DNA from: Labedaea rhizosphaerae | GTDB taxonomy: Bacteria > Actinomycetota > Actinomycetes > Mycobacteriales > Pseudonocardiaceae | Reading direction: 5' to 3' | NCBI RefSeq assembly: GCF_004362825.1 | Contig: NZ_SNXZ01000006.1 | Coordinates: 310,001-374,000 of the forward strand | Length of the DNA stretch: 64,000 nt | Shown here: positions 49,371 through 58,458 of the stretch, one piece after another | Numbering within the stretch: the stretch's first letter is position 1 | Layout of the letters: every line of letters begins with the position of its first letter | The notes under the pieces: model-generated | What the model was told of the DNA's origin: nothing | What the model saw: only the letters and a program-made list of their open reading frames with translations | Database searches by the model: none | Program-made: the position numbers and the translations under genes

Positions 49371-50759
49371 TGGTGGCGGCGAACACCCTTGCCACCGGTG
49401 CCGGTGATTGCGTGGCGGGGGTGGCCCGGTTGAGGGGTTACGTTGCGAGGGCAGCCGGCGGTTCCCCGGGTCGTCCCGGCGGTGGCTGAGTTACAGGAAT
49501 TTACGCAGCGCCTTGTAGCCAGGGTGGTGGGGTGAATACTGGCAGCCCGTTATCCATGTGCACCGCCCATTCGGTGTGATGGATCAACCGATGATGATAA
49601 GGGCACACCAATACCAGATTATCGAGCGTTGTTGGTCCGCCGTCGGCCCAATGTTTGATGTGATGCGCGTGACATTGATGCGGTGTTCGCGCGCAGCCGG
49701 GTGCGGCGCAGCCTTGGTCGCGGATGGCGAGGGCTCTGCGCAATCGTTTATCGGCCAATCGGCGGGTTCCCCGATATCCAGTGGCTGGGATTTGCCGTCG
49801 AGGACGATGGGGATGAGTTTCGCCTCGCAGGCCACGCGGCGGGCCTGCTCCGGAGCCAGCGTGCGGCCATCATCGAGCATCGCGCGGCCGATCCGAGTCT
49901 GCAGAGTCTCCAGAGAGACCGTCACCGCGATGTGCGGACGCTCGCCACCCTCAGCCGGAGCCCGGCCGGAGTCGGCGGCGAAGCCGATGATCTCGGCCAG
50001 CGCGTCGCCCTGCCGCTCGCTCAGGATCCGGTCATCCTGAGGCTGGGGCTTGGCCAGTGGGGAGAGCAGCGCGCGCAGCACGCTCGCGTCCTCGGCGCCG
50101 AGCCGGAACTGGCCTGACAGCGACCCGTCGCGGTGTTCGTAGAGGTCCAGCGTGTTCTGCGCGTCCACCACAGTCGGCTCGACCGGCTTGCGACCGTCGG
50201 GGTTCAGCGCGTCGACGATGCGCTTACCGAGGTGGATGAGCTGGGTCGGGTTGAACTCCCGAGCCAGCTCGGTCATGTCTACGTCGACCTGTTCGGCGTG
50301 CTCGACCGGGACGAGTTCCACCGCGGTGGCGATCTTGTCGACGTGCGCGCCAGAGATCTCCCCGGCCGTCATCGCCGCCCGCGCGGCAGGCAGCCGCGGC
50401 GGGATCGACTGGCCGGTGATCCCGACCTTCGGGCACAACAACTCGACGTGATGTTCAAGACGCTTGGCTTCAGGAGCGGTCAGATGCAGGACATCCTGCA
50501 GAAACCGCCACAACTGGGGATACCCGGACTCTTTCCACTCCAGGTGGGAAATGTCGTCGAGCAGCTTCAACTCCAGACGCCGCAACTGCGCGACAGTCGA
50601 GTTAAGCTCCCCCAGCTCCATACCTCGATCATACCACAACAATCGACCAAACGGCCTAACCGGGAATGGTGGAATATTCCGATTCTTCACGCAGCCCGGC
50701 ACCAACGGGACCATCCAATAAACCGCAGGGGGCGAACACCCTCGGCAGCCGCCCCTAAT
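49315..50759. mobile_element. 13E12/DUF222-HNH element bounded by 29-bp inverted repeats
   Basis: 49315-49343 on the plus strand (ATTAGGAGCGGCTGCC...) matches the reverse complement of 50731-50759 at 27 of 29 positions. The 1,445-bp interval contains only the HNH endonuclease gene. Similar DUF222-HNH genes form the REP13E12 repeats of M. tuberculosis, about 1.4 kb long. No transposase and no clear target-site duplication are seen, so the movement mechanism is unknown. Confidence 0.6.
49501..50621 (-). pseudogene. DUF222 / HNH endonuclease gene (13E12 family), frameshifted
   Basis: ATG at 50621 starts MELGELNSTVAQLRRLELKL; the DUF222 part runs to about VLDGKSQPLDIG. The reading frame then shifts by one missing base near 49767-49773. 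The homologous continuation is TRRLADKRLRRALAIRDQGC, then the HNH core CHAHHIKHWADGGPTT and LVCPYHHRLIHH, ending at 49501. Restoring one base gives about 373 residues, normal for the family. All zinc and catalytic residues survive in the second frame, so the break is recent or a sequencing error. Codon use is less GC-biased than in neighbours. Confidence 0.82.
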
Positions 50760-50793
50760 AGCTCCTAATAGAGGGCAACTAGCAAAGGCAAGC

Positions 50794-51435
50794 TCAGGCT
50801 TGAGCCAACCCATGCCGTAGCGCATACCGCACGGCGTCTGCTCGGTTCTTGGCGCCGATCTTGGCGAATGCGTTGTTGATGTGCGTCTTCACCGTCGTCT
50901 CGCTGATGAACAGCGACGCGGCGATCTCCGTGTTGCTCGAACCGCCACCGATCAGGCCGAGCACTTCCGCCTCCCGGGCGGTCAGGTGGTCCGGTGGCGG
51001 TTCCGGGCGCGTTCCGGTCAGTGCGCTGGCCAACCGGGCCGACACCACCGGGTCGAAAGTGGACTGTCCGACCGCGCAGGACCGCACTGCCGCGAGGATT
51101 TCCGCCCGGCCGGCATCCTTGGTGAGGTATCCGCGGGCGCCGGCACGCAAGGCGGAACCGATCGACTCGTCGTCGGCGTAGGTCGACAGGACCAGCACGC
51201 CGATGCTCGGGTGCCGCTTCACGATTTCCGCCGTGGCCGCCACGCCGTCCATGCGCGGCATGCGCAGGTCCATCAACACCACCTGCGGCACCGTCTCCGC
51301 CGCCAGCCGGACGGCCTCCGCGCCGTCGCCGGCGTGGCCGACCACGGTCACGCCGTCGAGCAGCCCGAGCAGCGCCACCAATCCTTCGCGGACCAGTTGC
51401 TGGTCGTCGACCACCAGCACCCGGATGTCGGTCAC
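50794..51435 (-). CDS. NarL/LuxR-type response regulator
   Basis: 213 residues. The receiver domain has LVVDDQQLVREGLVALL and the phosphoacceptor Asp56 in VVLMDLRMPRMDG, with the Lys in GYLTKDAGRAE. The LuxR-type output domain reads LTAREAEVLGLIGGGSSNTE and SETTVKTHINNAFAKIGAKN. GTG at 51435. Divergent from two very small membrane-protein genes and the cognate histidine kinase at 51882, a split two-component system sharing the region 51436-51502 as promoter. Confidence 0.92.
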   Translation of the reverse strand: MTDIRVLVVDDQQLVREGLVALLGLLDGVTVVGHAGDGAEAVRLAAETVPQVVLMDLRMPRMDGVAATAEIVKRHPSIGVLVLSTYADDESIGSALRAGARGYLTKDAGRAEILAAVRSCAVGQSTFDPVVSARLASALTGTRPEPPPDHLTAREAEVLGLIGGGSSNTEIAASLFISETTVKTHINNAFAKIGAKNRADAVRYALRHGLAQA

Positions 51436-51502
51436 GTCTCCACCCCGATCTCCACCGCCGGGTGGTCCACCTCCACCCGCCCCCGCACCTAGCGTCGTCG
51501 CC

Positions 51503-51763
51503 ATGGAAGCACATGACGTGATGACCTTGCTGCTCGTCCGCTTCGCGATCGTCGCGGGCGGGATCGCGTTGCTCGCGGTGGCGGCGTTCACCGTGCTGGT
51601 CGTGCTGAAGCGCAATGGCAAGCAGGTCGACGCCCGCCGCTACGTCGAGCCGGTGGTGCGCTCGTGGGCGCAGAGCCCGTCTCGGCGCCGGCGGCGGGGT
51701 GGCGCCGCCAAGTTTGCCACCCGCACGGTGCTCAACCACCTCGATCGCGAGGACCGCCGGTGA
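51503..51763 (+). CDS. Small single-span membrane protein
   Basis: 86 residues: one helix MTLLLVRFAIVAGGIALLAV continuing AAFTVLVVL near residues 8-34, then a basic cytoplasmic tail with RRYVEPVVRSWAQ and SRRRRRGG. ATG at 51503. It sits between divergent response regulator and kinase and overlaps the next tiny gene by 4 bp. A role as accessory to the kinase is plausible from position only. Confidence 0.65.
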   Translation: MEAHDVMTLLLVRFAIVAGGIALLAVAAFTVLVVLKRNGKQVDARRYVEPVVRSWAQSPSRRRRRGGAAKFATRTVLNHLDREDRR

Positions 51764-51873
51764 TCGAGGAACTCATCACCGACTACCTGATCAAGGTGGG
51801 CATCGTGGTCGGCTTGGGCCTGCTCGCGCTGGTCGCGATGGTTATCATCTACCGCAAAGTCGGCAGCAAGTAG
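51760..51873 (+). CDS. Tiny membrane protein (37 residues)
   Basis: MIEELITDYLIKVGIVVGLG followed by LLALVAMVIIYRKVGSK: an acidic start, one membrane helix and a basic end. GTG at 51760 overlaps the preceding stop (GTGA), and the kinase gene begins 8 bp after its stop. The tight overlaps support translation. Such tiny proteins can modulate kinases or transporters; nothing more specific can be said. Confidence 0.6.
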   Translation: MIEELITDYLIKVGIVVGLGLLALVAMVIIYRKVGSK

Positions 51874-51881
51874 GGAACTTC

Positions 51882-53006
51882 GTGACCGACCACCTCATCG
51901 ACCGCCTCGCGCCGGGCTGGCTGGTGGTGCAGCTGCTCGGCACCGCGATCCTGGTCACGGTGGTGATCACCGCCGCGCCTGCCAACGCTCTCTTGTGGAC
52001 GGTCTACGGCATCGGCATCGGTTGCTGGCTCGCGTTCATCGGCCTCGACCAGGTGGGCTCGCGTTGGGCGGTGCCGGTGCTCGTGGTGAGCATCGTCGTG
52101 CCCGCGCTGGCGGTCGGGCCCGCGCCGGACGCCACCGCGCTGGTCATCTGCTGCGTGCTGCTCGGCCGCCTCGCTTCCCTGCCCGAGCCGAGCGGGCGGC
52201 TGATCCTGTGGCTCTTCGTCTACTGCGAGGCGTGCACGCTCATCGGCTGCCTGCTCTGGCGCCGGAGCACGCTGGAGGTCTTCGGGTCGGTGGGCATGGT
52301 GTTGCTGCTGACCGTGCTGGGGTTGAACCGGCGGCAGTACCAGTTGCGGGCCCGGCAGGCCGAGGAGTTGCTGGCCCAGACCCGGCTGGCGCAGCAGGAG
52401 CAGTCCCGGGCCGCGGCGCTGGACGAACGCGCCCGCATCGCCCGCGAGATGCACGACGTGCTCGCCCACTCACTGGGCGCCTTGACCGTGCAGCTGGACG
52501 TGGCGGAAGCGTTGCTGGACAAGGGAGACGCGGCGCAGGCGAGCGAGCGGGTGCGCCGCGCGAACCGGCTCGCGCGCGAGGGATTGACCGAGGCGCGCGA
52601 TGCCGTTGCCGCACTGCGCCGGGACGGCGTGCCGTCGTTGTCCGAGGCGCTTGCGCAACTCGCCGAGGCGCACCGGCGTGATCACGGTCCGGTCGACTTC
52701 CACGTAGAAGGCGCACCGCGACAACTCCCGTCCGCGGCGGCGGTGTCGCTGGTCCGCGCCGCCCGCGAGGCGTTGACCAACGCTGCCCGGCACGCCCCCG
52801 GCGCCCCGGTCACCATGGCGTTGGCGTTCGACGCGGACCACGTGACGCTGACCGTGGCCAACGCCGTGCCCGAGGATGCTCCTGTGCTGGAGGGGCCACG
52901 CGGCTACGGACTGACCGGGATGCGAGAGCGGCTCGTGTTGGTCGGCGGAACACTCGACGCCGGCGGCGTGGACCGCTGGCTGGTGACCGCGACCGTACCG
53001 GCCTGA
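51882..53006 (+). CDS. Sensor histidine kinase, NarL/DesK-type
   Basis: 374 residues. The N-terminal part has about five or six helices (LVVQLLGTAILVTVVITAAP, LLWTVYGIGIGCWLAFIG, VPVLVVSIVVPALAVG, LILWLFVYCEACTLIGCLLW, VGMVLLLTVLGL). A coiled segment RARQAEELLAQTRLAQQEQS follows, then the HisKA_3 box ARIAREMHDVLAHSLGALTV (His about 191), and HATPase motifs REALTNAARHAPG and GYGLTGMRERL. GTG at 51882 behind AGGGAA. It should phosphorylate the divergent regulator at 50794. The signal is unknown. Confidence 0.9.
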   Translation: MTDHLIDRLAPGWLVVQLLGTAILVTVVITAAPANALLWTVYGIGIGCWLAFIGLDQVGSRWAVPVLVVSIVVPALAVGPAPDATALVICCVLLGRLASLPEPSGRLILWLFVYCEACTLIGCLLWRRSTLEVFGSVGMVLLLTVLGLNRRQYQLRARQAEELLAQTRLAQQEQSRAAALDERARIAREMHDVLAHSLGALTVQLDVAEALLDKGDAAQASERVRRANRLAREGLTEARDAVAALRRDGVPSLSEALAQLAEAHRRDHGPVDFHVEGAPRQLPSAAAVSLVRAAREALTNAARHAPGAPVTMALAFDADHVTLTVANAVPEDAPVLEGPRGYGLTGMRERLVLVGGTLDAGGVDRWLVTATVPA

Positions 53007-53117
53007 CCTCGGACGACGTCACCCGGAGGCGTGATCATCGAGGCCTCGGCGGGTGATGTGGGCGCACAGGTCCCAAGATCGGCCTCGACACCCGACGGTC
53101 GGGGACAAAGGGGCGCG

Positions 53118-53360
53118 GTGGAGCCGGACAGGACGTACCCGAGGGGCAGTACGGTCACCTACACGACACGTGCGGGTGCCCGTCGCAGACATCCGCCGAC
53201 CGCGCCGATCACCACCGCGGTCGTGGTGGGGCTGCCCCTGCGCGACGTCCACACCGGATCGGTCTGGGTCCCGGTCCGTCCGCCGACCGTGCCCGAGCAC
53301 GCGCCGGCGGTGCTGGTGCGTGCCGCCGACATCATCGACATCAGCCGCGCCGATCAGTAG
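53118..53360 (+). CDS. Small hypothetical protein
   Basis: About 80 residues starting at GTG 53118 behind AAAGGGG: MEPDRTYPRGSTVTYTTRAG, then ITTAVVVGLPLRDVHTG and AVLVRAADIIDISRADQ. Third codon positions are strongly G/C, as in real genes here. It ends 20 bp inside the mftE 3' end on the opposite strand. No family recognised. Confidence 0.45.
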   Translation: MEPDRTYPRGSTVTYTTRAGARRRHPPTAPITTAVVVGLPLRDVHTGSVWVPVRPPTVPEHAPAVLVRAADIIDISRADQ

Positions 53361-54009
53361 CCCGCCAGGCGGTGACCGTCCGGACCAGGTCGGCGGTCCA
53401 CTGGCGCAGGATGCGTTCCCCGGTCTCGGCGCTGGCCTTCGTCGGGTCGCCGAGGACGCCGGACTTGCTCACGCCCGCGACACCGTCCTTGCGCAGGCGG
53501 TCCATCAACTCGGGCAAGGGCGTGGTCACCCCTGGCGCGGCCAGGTCCATCCGCACCGCGTCCGGCCGCAGGGCCAGCATCACCGACGTCTCCGTCCAGC
53601 CCGCGTGGCTGTCGTCGGCGGGCCCCGTCGGTGACCACACGCATACCCGCCTGCCTTCGCGCGCGGCGAGCGCACACGCGGCACGCACGGGTACCGCGTT
53701 GCCGCCGTGGCCGGAAACCAGCACCACACCGTCGAAAGCGTCGGCCGAGCGGATCAGCTCCACCAACACCACCCGGGTCGCCTCGACGCCGATGGACAAC
53801 GTCCCGGGGAACCCGGCGTGCTCGCCGCTCGCCCCGTAGGCCACCGGCGGTGCGATGACCACATCGGACACTTCCGCCGCGAGCCGCTCGGCGAGGGCCG
53901 CCGCGATCGCGGTGTCCACAGTGAACGGGAGGTGCGGGCCGTGCTGCTCGGTCGAGCCCACCGGGACCACGAGCGTGCCGTGCACCGACGCCGTCGAGTC
54001 CAGCCTCAC
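53341..54009 (-). CDS. mftE: Mycofactocin precursor peptidase (creatininase family)
   Basis: 222 residues. This zinc/iron creatininase-fold peptidase releases the C-terminal Val-Tyr-derived dipeptide from MftC-modified MftA. Family motifs: LVVPVGSTEQHGPHLPFTVD, with the His and Asp ligands, YGASGEHAGFPGTLSIG and LVSGHGGNAVPVRAA. GTG at 54009 overlaps the mftF stop (GTGA). It is the last gene of the minus-strand mycofactocin operon. Confidence 0.93.
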   Translation of the reverse strand: MRLDSTASVHGTLVVPVGSTEQHGPHLPFTVDTAIAAALAERLAAEVSDVVIAPPVAYGASGEHAGFPGTLSIGVEATRVVLVELIRSADAFDGVVLVSGHGGNAVPVRAACALAAREGRRVCVWSPTGPADDSHAGWTETSVMLALRPDAVRMDLAAPGVTTPLPELMDRLRKDGVAGVSKSGVLGDPTKASAETGERILRQWTADLVRTVTAWRATDRRG

Positions 54010-55307
54010 GGCCGCCACTCCGTGAAGTCCGGCAGCAGCGGCCGCACCGTGCGATCGCGCACCGCGCCCCACCACACCCCGGCGCCGTAGGCCAGGTCGT
54101 CGGCCGCGCGCAGCAGCACCCAGCGCGCCGGGTCGATGCCGCCCTGGCCGGGAAGGTGCCGGGCCAAGGCTGCTGCCAGCACCCACCGGCCACGCCGGAA
54201 CCACGGCAACGCCAAGGAAATCGGCCACCACGAGCGCGTTGTGGCATCGGCGAGCAGGCGGCCGGCGTACCAGTGGCCCGTCACCGCGAGCCGGACCAGT
54301 TCGCCGCGGGGCAGCCCGGCCCGGCGCAGTTTGACCGGCAACAGCGCGGCTGTTGCCAACGCCAGCGCGATTCCCGTGCGTGGCCGTCCGGCAGCGACCG
54401 CCAGCCACGACAGCGCGCTCCACACCGACATTCGCACCGGCGCCACCGCTCGCCCGTGCCGCACGGCCAGCGGTGCTGCCGATGTCCCGTACTCGAACCG
54501 CTGCCGCACCCAGCCGGCCCAGCTGGCCCGCGGCGCGTGCTCCACAGTGGACGTGGGCTCGTAGCGCACCGACAACCCGGCATCGACCATGCGCCAGATC
54601 AGGTCGACGTCCTCGCCGAACCGCATCGACTCGTCGAAGCCGCCCAGCCGGTCCAGCACCGATCGCCGCACCACCAGGGTCGCCGACGGCACGTAGCTGA
54701 CCACCCCACCGGGCCGCACCTGAGCCGGCTCACCGCCGAGGTCGAGGCTGGACGCGACCGCCTCGTACCGGGCGAGCAAGCCCGTGCCCGCGCGGCTGCG
54801 CACGCGCGGCGCCACGGCGGCGACGTCCGGATCGGCGAAGTGCGCCAGGATCGGGTCGAGCCAGCCGGGCGTGAGCCGCACATCGGCATCCACGAAGGCG
54901 ACCAGCTCGGTGGTGGCGATCCGCCACCCGGCGTTGCGTGCCGCAGCCGGGCCGCGGGGTTGCGGGTGCCGGACGGCGGCACCGGACACCGGGATGATCG
55001 ACCCGTCGTCCACGATCACCGCGCCGGGCACGCCCACCGGGTGGTCGCGCACCGGCACGACCACGGTGACGTCCGCGGTGCTCCACCCGGTGTCGCGATA
55101 GGACGGATGAGCGATCCCGGCCTGGACCAGCCGCCGGGCCAGCGCCCGGTGCGTGTCGTCGACCAGCACACCCGCGAACCACCGGCTCACCAGGTCGGCG
55201 CCCGTCTTGGACAGGCGGAGCATGCGCAGGGGAGCGCCACCGACGAGCACCCGGCCGCCGCGCAGCACCCGGGTGCCGCCGTCACGGGTCAACCGCAGCG
55301 TGGTCAT
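54006..55307 (-). CDS. mftF: Mycofactocin glycosyltransferase
   Basis: 433 residues. The GT2 fold attaches glucose units to premycofactocin: PHPQPRGPAAARNAGWRIAT, FVDADVRLTPGWLDPIL with the DxD, FDESMRFGEDVDLIWRMVDA, and C-terminal hydrophobic segments (SALSWLAVAAGRPRTGIALA). The N-terminal part has LSKTGADLVSRWFAG, a segment usual in MftF. ATG at 55307 overlaps the SDR stop (ATGA). Lengths of known MftF are about 430-470 residues, so it looks complete. Confidence 0.92.
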   Translation of the reverse strand: MTTLRLTRDGGTRVLRGGRVLVGGAPLRMLRLSKTGADLVSRWFAGVLVDDTHRALARRLVQAGIAHPSYRDTGWSTADVTVVVPVRDHPVGVPGAVIVDDGSIIPVSGAAVRHPQPRGPAAARNAGWRIATTELVAFVDADVRLTPGWLDPILAHFADPDVAAVAPRVRSRAGTGLLARYEAVASSLDLGGEPAQVRPGGVVSYVPSATLVVRRSVLDRLGGFDESMRFGEDVDLIWRMVDAGLSVRYEPTSTVEHAPRASWAGWVRQRFEYGTSAAPLAVRHGRAVAPVRMSVWSALSWLAVAAGRPRTGIALALATAALLPVKLRRAGLPRGELVRLAVTGHWYAGRLLADATTRSWWPISLALPWFRRGRWVLAAALARHLPGQGGIDPARWVLLRAADDLAYGAGVWWGAVRDRTVRPLLPDFTEWRP

Positions 55308-56086
55308 GCCAGGAACCCGCCGTCGGCGTGCAGCACGCTGCCGGTGACCGCGCCGGACTCCGCGGAGCACAGCCAGCACACCGCGGCGGCCACTTCGTCG
55401 GGCGTCAGCAAGCGATCCACGAGCTGGTGCGTGGCGAACTCGCCCACATCGGACAGTCCATAGAGGTCGGCGGTCGCGGCCAGCATGGCGGTGTCGGTCG
55501 AACCCGGTGACACGGCGGTCGCGGTCACGCCGGTGCCCCGCAAGTCCGCGGCCAGGCCGCGGACCAGCCCGACCACGGCGTGCTTGGCCGCGTTGTAGCC
55601 GGCGAGGTGCCACAGGCCGGTGTGTGCGGCCGCCGACGCCAGGGCCACGAACCGCCCGGCCCGCGGCTCCGGGCGGCGCAACAAGGCGGGTACCGCGGCC
55701 CGTGCCAGGTTCAGCACGCCGTGGACCCCGGTGTCGAACAACGCGTCCCACTCGGCGTCGGTGGTCTCCCACAACGGGCGGCCACCGGCCATGACGGCAG
55801 CCGCCGCCACGGCCGCGTCCAGGCCGCCGAAGTCGCGTTCGGCCAAGGCCACGGCGTCGACCAAAGCGTGCGGGGAACGCACGTCGGCGACCACCGCGCG
55901 CACCGTCGACGGCCAGGGCGCGACCACGGCGTCCAGGTCCGCCCGGGTGCCGAGCGGGTAACCCACGCCGGGCAGATCGGCGCAGCGGTCGACGGCCACG
56001 ACCCGCCACCCCGCACCGGCCAGGCGGGTGACCACGGCGGCGCCGATCCCCCGCGCCGCCCCGGTCACCACCGCGACCCGGCTCAT
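55304..56086 (-). CDS. Mycofactocin-coupled SDR oxidoreductase
   Basis: 260 residues. A Rossmann start VAVVTGAARGIGAAVVTRLA, the catalytic YxxxK in GYNAAKHAVVGLVRGLA and the preceding Ser in LASAAAHTGL mark a classical SDR. Members found in mft operons keep NAD tightly bound and use mycofactocin as external electron acceptor. ATG at 56086 overlaps the fixA stop by 4 bp. The alcohol substrate is unknown. Confidence 0.88.
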   Translation of the reverse strand: MSRVAVVTGAARGIGAAVVTRLAGAGWRVVAVDRCADLPGVGYPLGTRADLDAVVAPWPSTVRAVVADVRSPHALVDAVALAERDFGGLDAAVAAAAVMAGGRPLWETTDAEWDALFDTGVHGVLNLARAAVPALLRRPEPRAGRFVALASAAAHTGLWHLAGYNAAKHAVVGLVRGLAADLRGTGVTATAVSPGSTDTAMLAATADLYGLSDVGEFATHQLVDRLLTPDEVAAAVCWLCSAESGAVTGSVLHADGGFLA

Positions 56087-56889
56087 GGCTCAAGGAAACC
56101 ATGCTTGCGCAGGAAGTCGAGCAGTTCGTCGGCGGCTTCGGCAGCCGACGCCGGGCGCACGACGCGAGGTGGCGTCCGCTCGGTCAGCGCCCCGGTCAAC
56201 GCGAGCACCCGGTGGTGGGCGTCGCCGGCCGGTGCGCCGAGGTGGGTCGGGCGGGGCCGGTAGGGCTTCTGCTCGCCTGCCTGGACCATTGACGGTCCAC
56301 TGTCGACGGTCACAACGGGGATTGCCGCGGCCTGGGCGGCGAGCACCGCGGGCAGCGAGGCCCGCGGCGGCCGCAGCCCGGTCGGCTCCACCGAACACAC
56401 CGCGGGCAGTGGGATGGCCAGCCGCTCGCGGCGCCCACCGTCGAGCCGGCGCAGGCCGGTGAGCTCGCCATCCATGGACAGTTCGACCAGCCCGAGGGCC
56501 TGAGCGGCACCGAAGGCGTGGGCGAGCAGGGCCGGCGTCGCGCCGGTGCCGTGGTCGAGCGAGTGGTCGCCGCAGACGATCACGTCCGGCGGGCCGAGCG
56601 TGCGGATGCCCGCGGTCAGCGCGACCGCCGTGTTGGCGCCGGCGTCGTCGATGCGCAGGGCGTCGGTGGCCCCGGCGGCGAGCGCGTCACGCAGCAGCCC
56701 TTCGGCCGCCGGCGGCCCGGCCGTGACGGCGACGCACCGGCCCGGCCCGGCAATGCGCAGGGCGTGGGCGAGCGCGCACTCGTCGGCCGCGCTCGGGCCG
56801 CTGGCCTTCGGGTCGGTGTGCACGGCGCCCGTCAGCGGGTCCACGCCCGGGCGCGGATCGACCCAGCGCAGGGCGGCGATCACCAGCAC
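56083..56889 (-). CDS. Mycofactocin-associated electron transfer flavoprotein beta (FixA-like)
   Basis: 268 residues. The ETF-beta fold has IAALRWVDPRPGVDPLTGAV at the start, VIVCGDHSLDHGTGATPALL for nucleotide binding and LPAVCSVEPTGLRPPRASLP near the centre. It pairs with the FixB-like alpha subunit to carry electrons. It is shorter and more divergent than the N2-fixation FixA. ATG at 56889 lies 4 bp after the fixX stop; its own end overlaps the SDR start. Confidence 0.88.
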   Translation of the reverse strand: MLVIAALRWVDPRPGVDPLTGAVHTDPKASGPSAADECALAHALRIAGPGRCVAVTAGPPAAEGLLRDALAAGATDALRIDDAGANTAVALTAGIRTLGPPDVIVCGDHSLDHGTGATPALLAHAFGAAQALGLVELSMDGELTGLRRLDGGRRERLAIPLPAVCSVEPTGLRPPRASLPAVLAAQAAAIPVVTVDSGPSMVQAGEQKPYRPRPTHLGAPAGDAHHRVLALTGALTERTPPRVVRPASAAEAADELLDFLRKHGFLEP

Positions 56890-56893
56890 CGGC

Positions 56894-57184
56894 TCACCCC
56901 TTCCGGAACACGACGCCGTGGCCGCCGTCCGGGTAGGTCCAGGTGATCGCGCCCTCCTGGTTGCACACCTGGTAGCACGTGCCGCACTCGAAGCACTGCT
57001 CGTAGTTGAACAGGATGCCGCCCTCGGCCGTCGGCACGAAGAGGTTCGCCGGGCACGCGTGCACGCAGGCCTGCGTGGTGCACGAGCGGCACACGTCCTG
57101 GTCGACGGTGATGTGCGGCCGGTCGCCGACCCGGAACTCCACAGTGGACATACGGTCGTCGAAGTCGCGCTCCGGGTAGGTCAT
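56894..57184 (-). CDS. Ferredoxin-like FixX protein
   Basis: 96 residues. Two cysteine groups, CRSCTTQACVHACP and CFECGTCYQVCN, suit iron-sulfur cluster binding, with ANLFVPTAEGGILFNYEQ between them as in FixX/ETF-QO C-termini. It completes FixC functionally as an ETF:quinone oxidoreductase-type unit. ATG at 57184 overlaps the fixC stop by 4 bp. Confidence 0.92.
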   Translation of the reverse strand: MTYPERDFDDRMSTVEFRVGDRPHITVDQDVCRSCTTQACVHACPANLFVPTAEGGILFNYEQCFECGTCYQVCNQEGAITWTYPDGGHGVVFRKG

Positions 57185-58458
57185 GACAGCGACCTCATCG
57201 CGGTGATCCCGTCCCTGAGCAGGTCGCGCACGCGCACGCCGTGGGTCCGCCGTGCCTCGCGCAGCAGCTTGCGCAGCCCGGGCTTCGGCTGCGCGTTGTC
57301 CACTTCGAACATCCCCTGCGCGAGGTCGCAGACCAGGCCGGGGTAGCGCCGTTGCACCCGTTCGGACAGCACGAGGCCGGGCATGTCGCGCAGCCTGCGG
57401 TGATCACCGAGGACGAAGGAATTCTCGAGCATGGTGCGGTAGGCGGCGAGTCCGGCCTTGGACGTGTCGCCCTTGGCGATCGCCGCCGCGGCGGCCCGGC
57501 CGGCGTACATGCCCGCGCCGAGGGCGAAGTTCACGCCCTCCAGCCAGATCCCCGCGGCGAGGCACATCGCGGCCGCATCCCCCGCGATGAGCATGCCGTC
57601 GGTCACCAACTCGGGCATCGTGCGGTAGCCGCCCTCGGGGATGAGGTGCGCCGAGTACTCGACCAGCTCGCCGCCGCGCACCAGCGGCGCGATGGCGGGG
57701 TGCGCCTTCAGCTCGGCGATCAGCTCCTCGGGACGCACCTTGGCGGCCGTGAGCCCGTCGAGTTCGAGCACGACGCCGATCCCGACGGATTCCTTGTTGG
57801 TGTACAGGAATCCGCCGCCGGGGATGTCGCCGGTGCAGCCGATGATCTCGAAGTCCGCGCCCTCGTCACCCGTCAACCCGAACCGCTCGTCGATCACGGC
57901 CCGCGGCAGCGCGAGCGTCTCCTTCACGCCGAGCGTGTTGTGCTCCCGAGCCTTGAAGAGCCCGGCTTCCTTGGCCAGGAAGGAATTCACCCCGTCGCAG
58001 GCGATCACGACCTTGGCCGCGATGTCGCCGTCCGGCCGGTCGGTCCGCACCCCGGTCGCCGACCGGCCGGTGACCACGGTGGACGTGATGAGCGTGGCGC
58101 CCGCGGCCACGGCCTGCTCGGCCAGCCAACTGTCCAGTTCGGACCGATGGGCGGTGGCGCCGTTGTAGGGGGCCTGGCCCCAGTCCTGTGCCCGCAGGTC
58201 GACGGTCAACGCCTGGGTCGGCGTCAGGACCATGGTGGAGCGGCGGGTGACCCAGCGTTGGACGGGCATCCGTTCCCACCAGCGGGGGATGAGTTCGTCG
58301 AGCACCCGGCCGTAGACGACCCCGCCGAAGACGTTCTTGGCCCCGGGGAACGGCCCACGCTCGACCAACGCCACCGAGAGCCCGGCCCGCGCCACCTCCA
58401 GCGCGGCCGCCGAGCCGGCCGGACCCGCGCCGACCACCACCACGTCGAACTCAGTCAC
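57181..58458 (-). CDS. FixC-like FAD dehydrogenase (ETF-quinone oxidoreductase type)
   Basis: 425 residues. FAD-binding VVVVGAGPAGSAAALEVARA, FGGVVYGRVLDELIPRWWER typical of FixC, VVIACDGVNSFLAKEAGLF and the distal GMLIAGDAAAMCLAAGIWLE. With FixX it should pass electrons between ETF and the quinone pool. ATG at 58458 overlaps fixB by 8 bp. The companion FixA/B/X genes all lie in this operon. Confidence 0.92.
   Translation of the reverse strand: MTEFDVVVVGAGPAGSAAALEVARAGLSVALVERGPFPGAKNVFGGVVYGRVLDELIPRWWERMPVQRWVTRRSTMVLTPTQALTVDLRAQDWGQAPYNGATAHRSELDSWLAEQAVAAGATLITSTVVTGRSATGVRTDRPDGDIAAKVVIACDGVNSFLAKEAGLFKAREHNTLGVKETLALPRAVIDERFGLTGDEGADFEIIGCTGDIPGGGFLYTNKESVGIGVVLELDGLTAAKVRPEELIAELKAHPAIAPLVRGGELVEYSAHLIPEGGYRTMPELVTDGMLIAGDAAAMCLAAGIWLEGVNFALGAGMYAGRAAAAAIAKGDTSKAGLAAYRTMLENSFVLGDHRRLRDMPGLVLSERVQRRYPGLVCDLAQGMFEVDNAQPKPGLRKLLREARRTHGVRVRDLLRDGITAMRSLS

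Noticed and set aside
49186-49490. Protein-coding gene after the second tetR
   Set aside because: Frames here are repetitive Gly/Val/Arg strings created by the direct repeats; no ribosome site or domain supports them.
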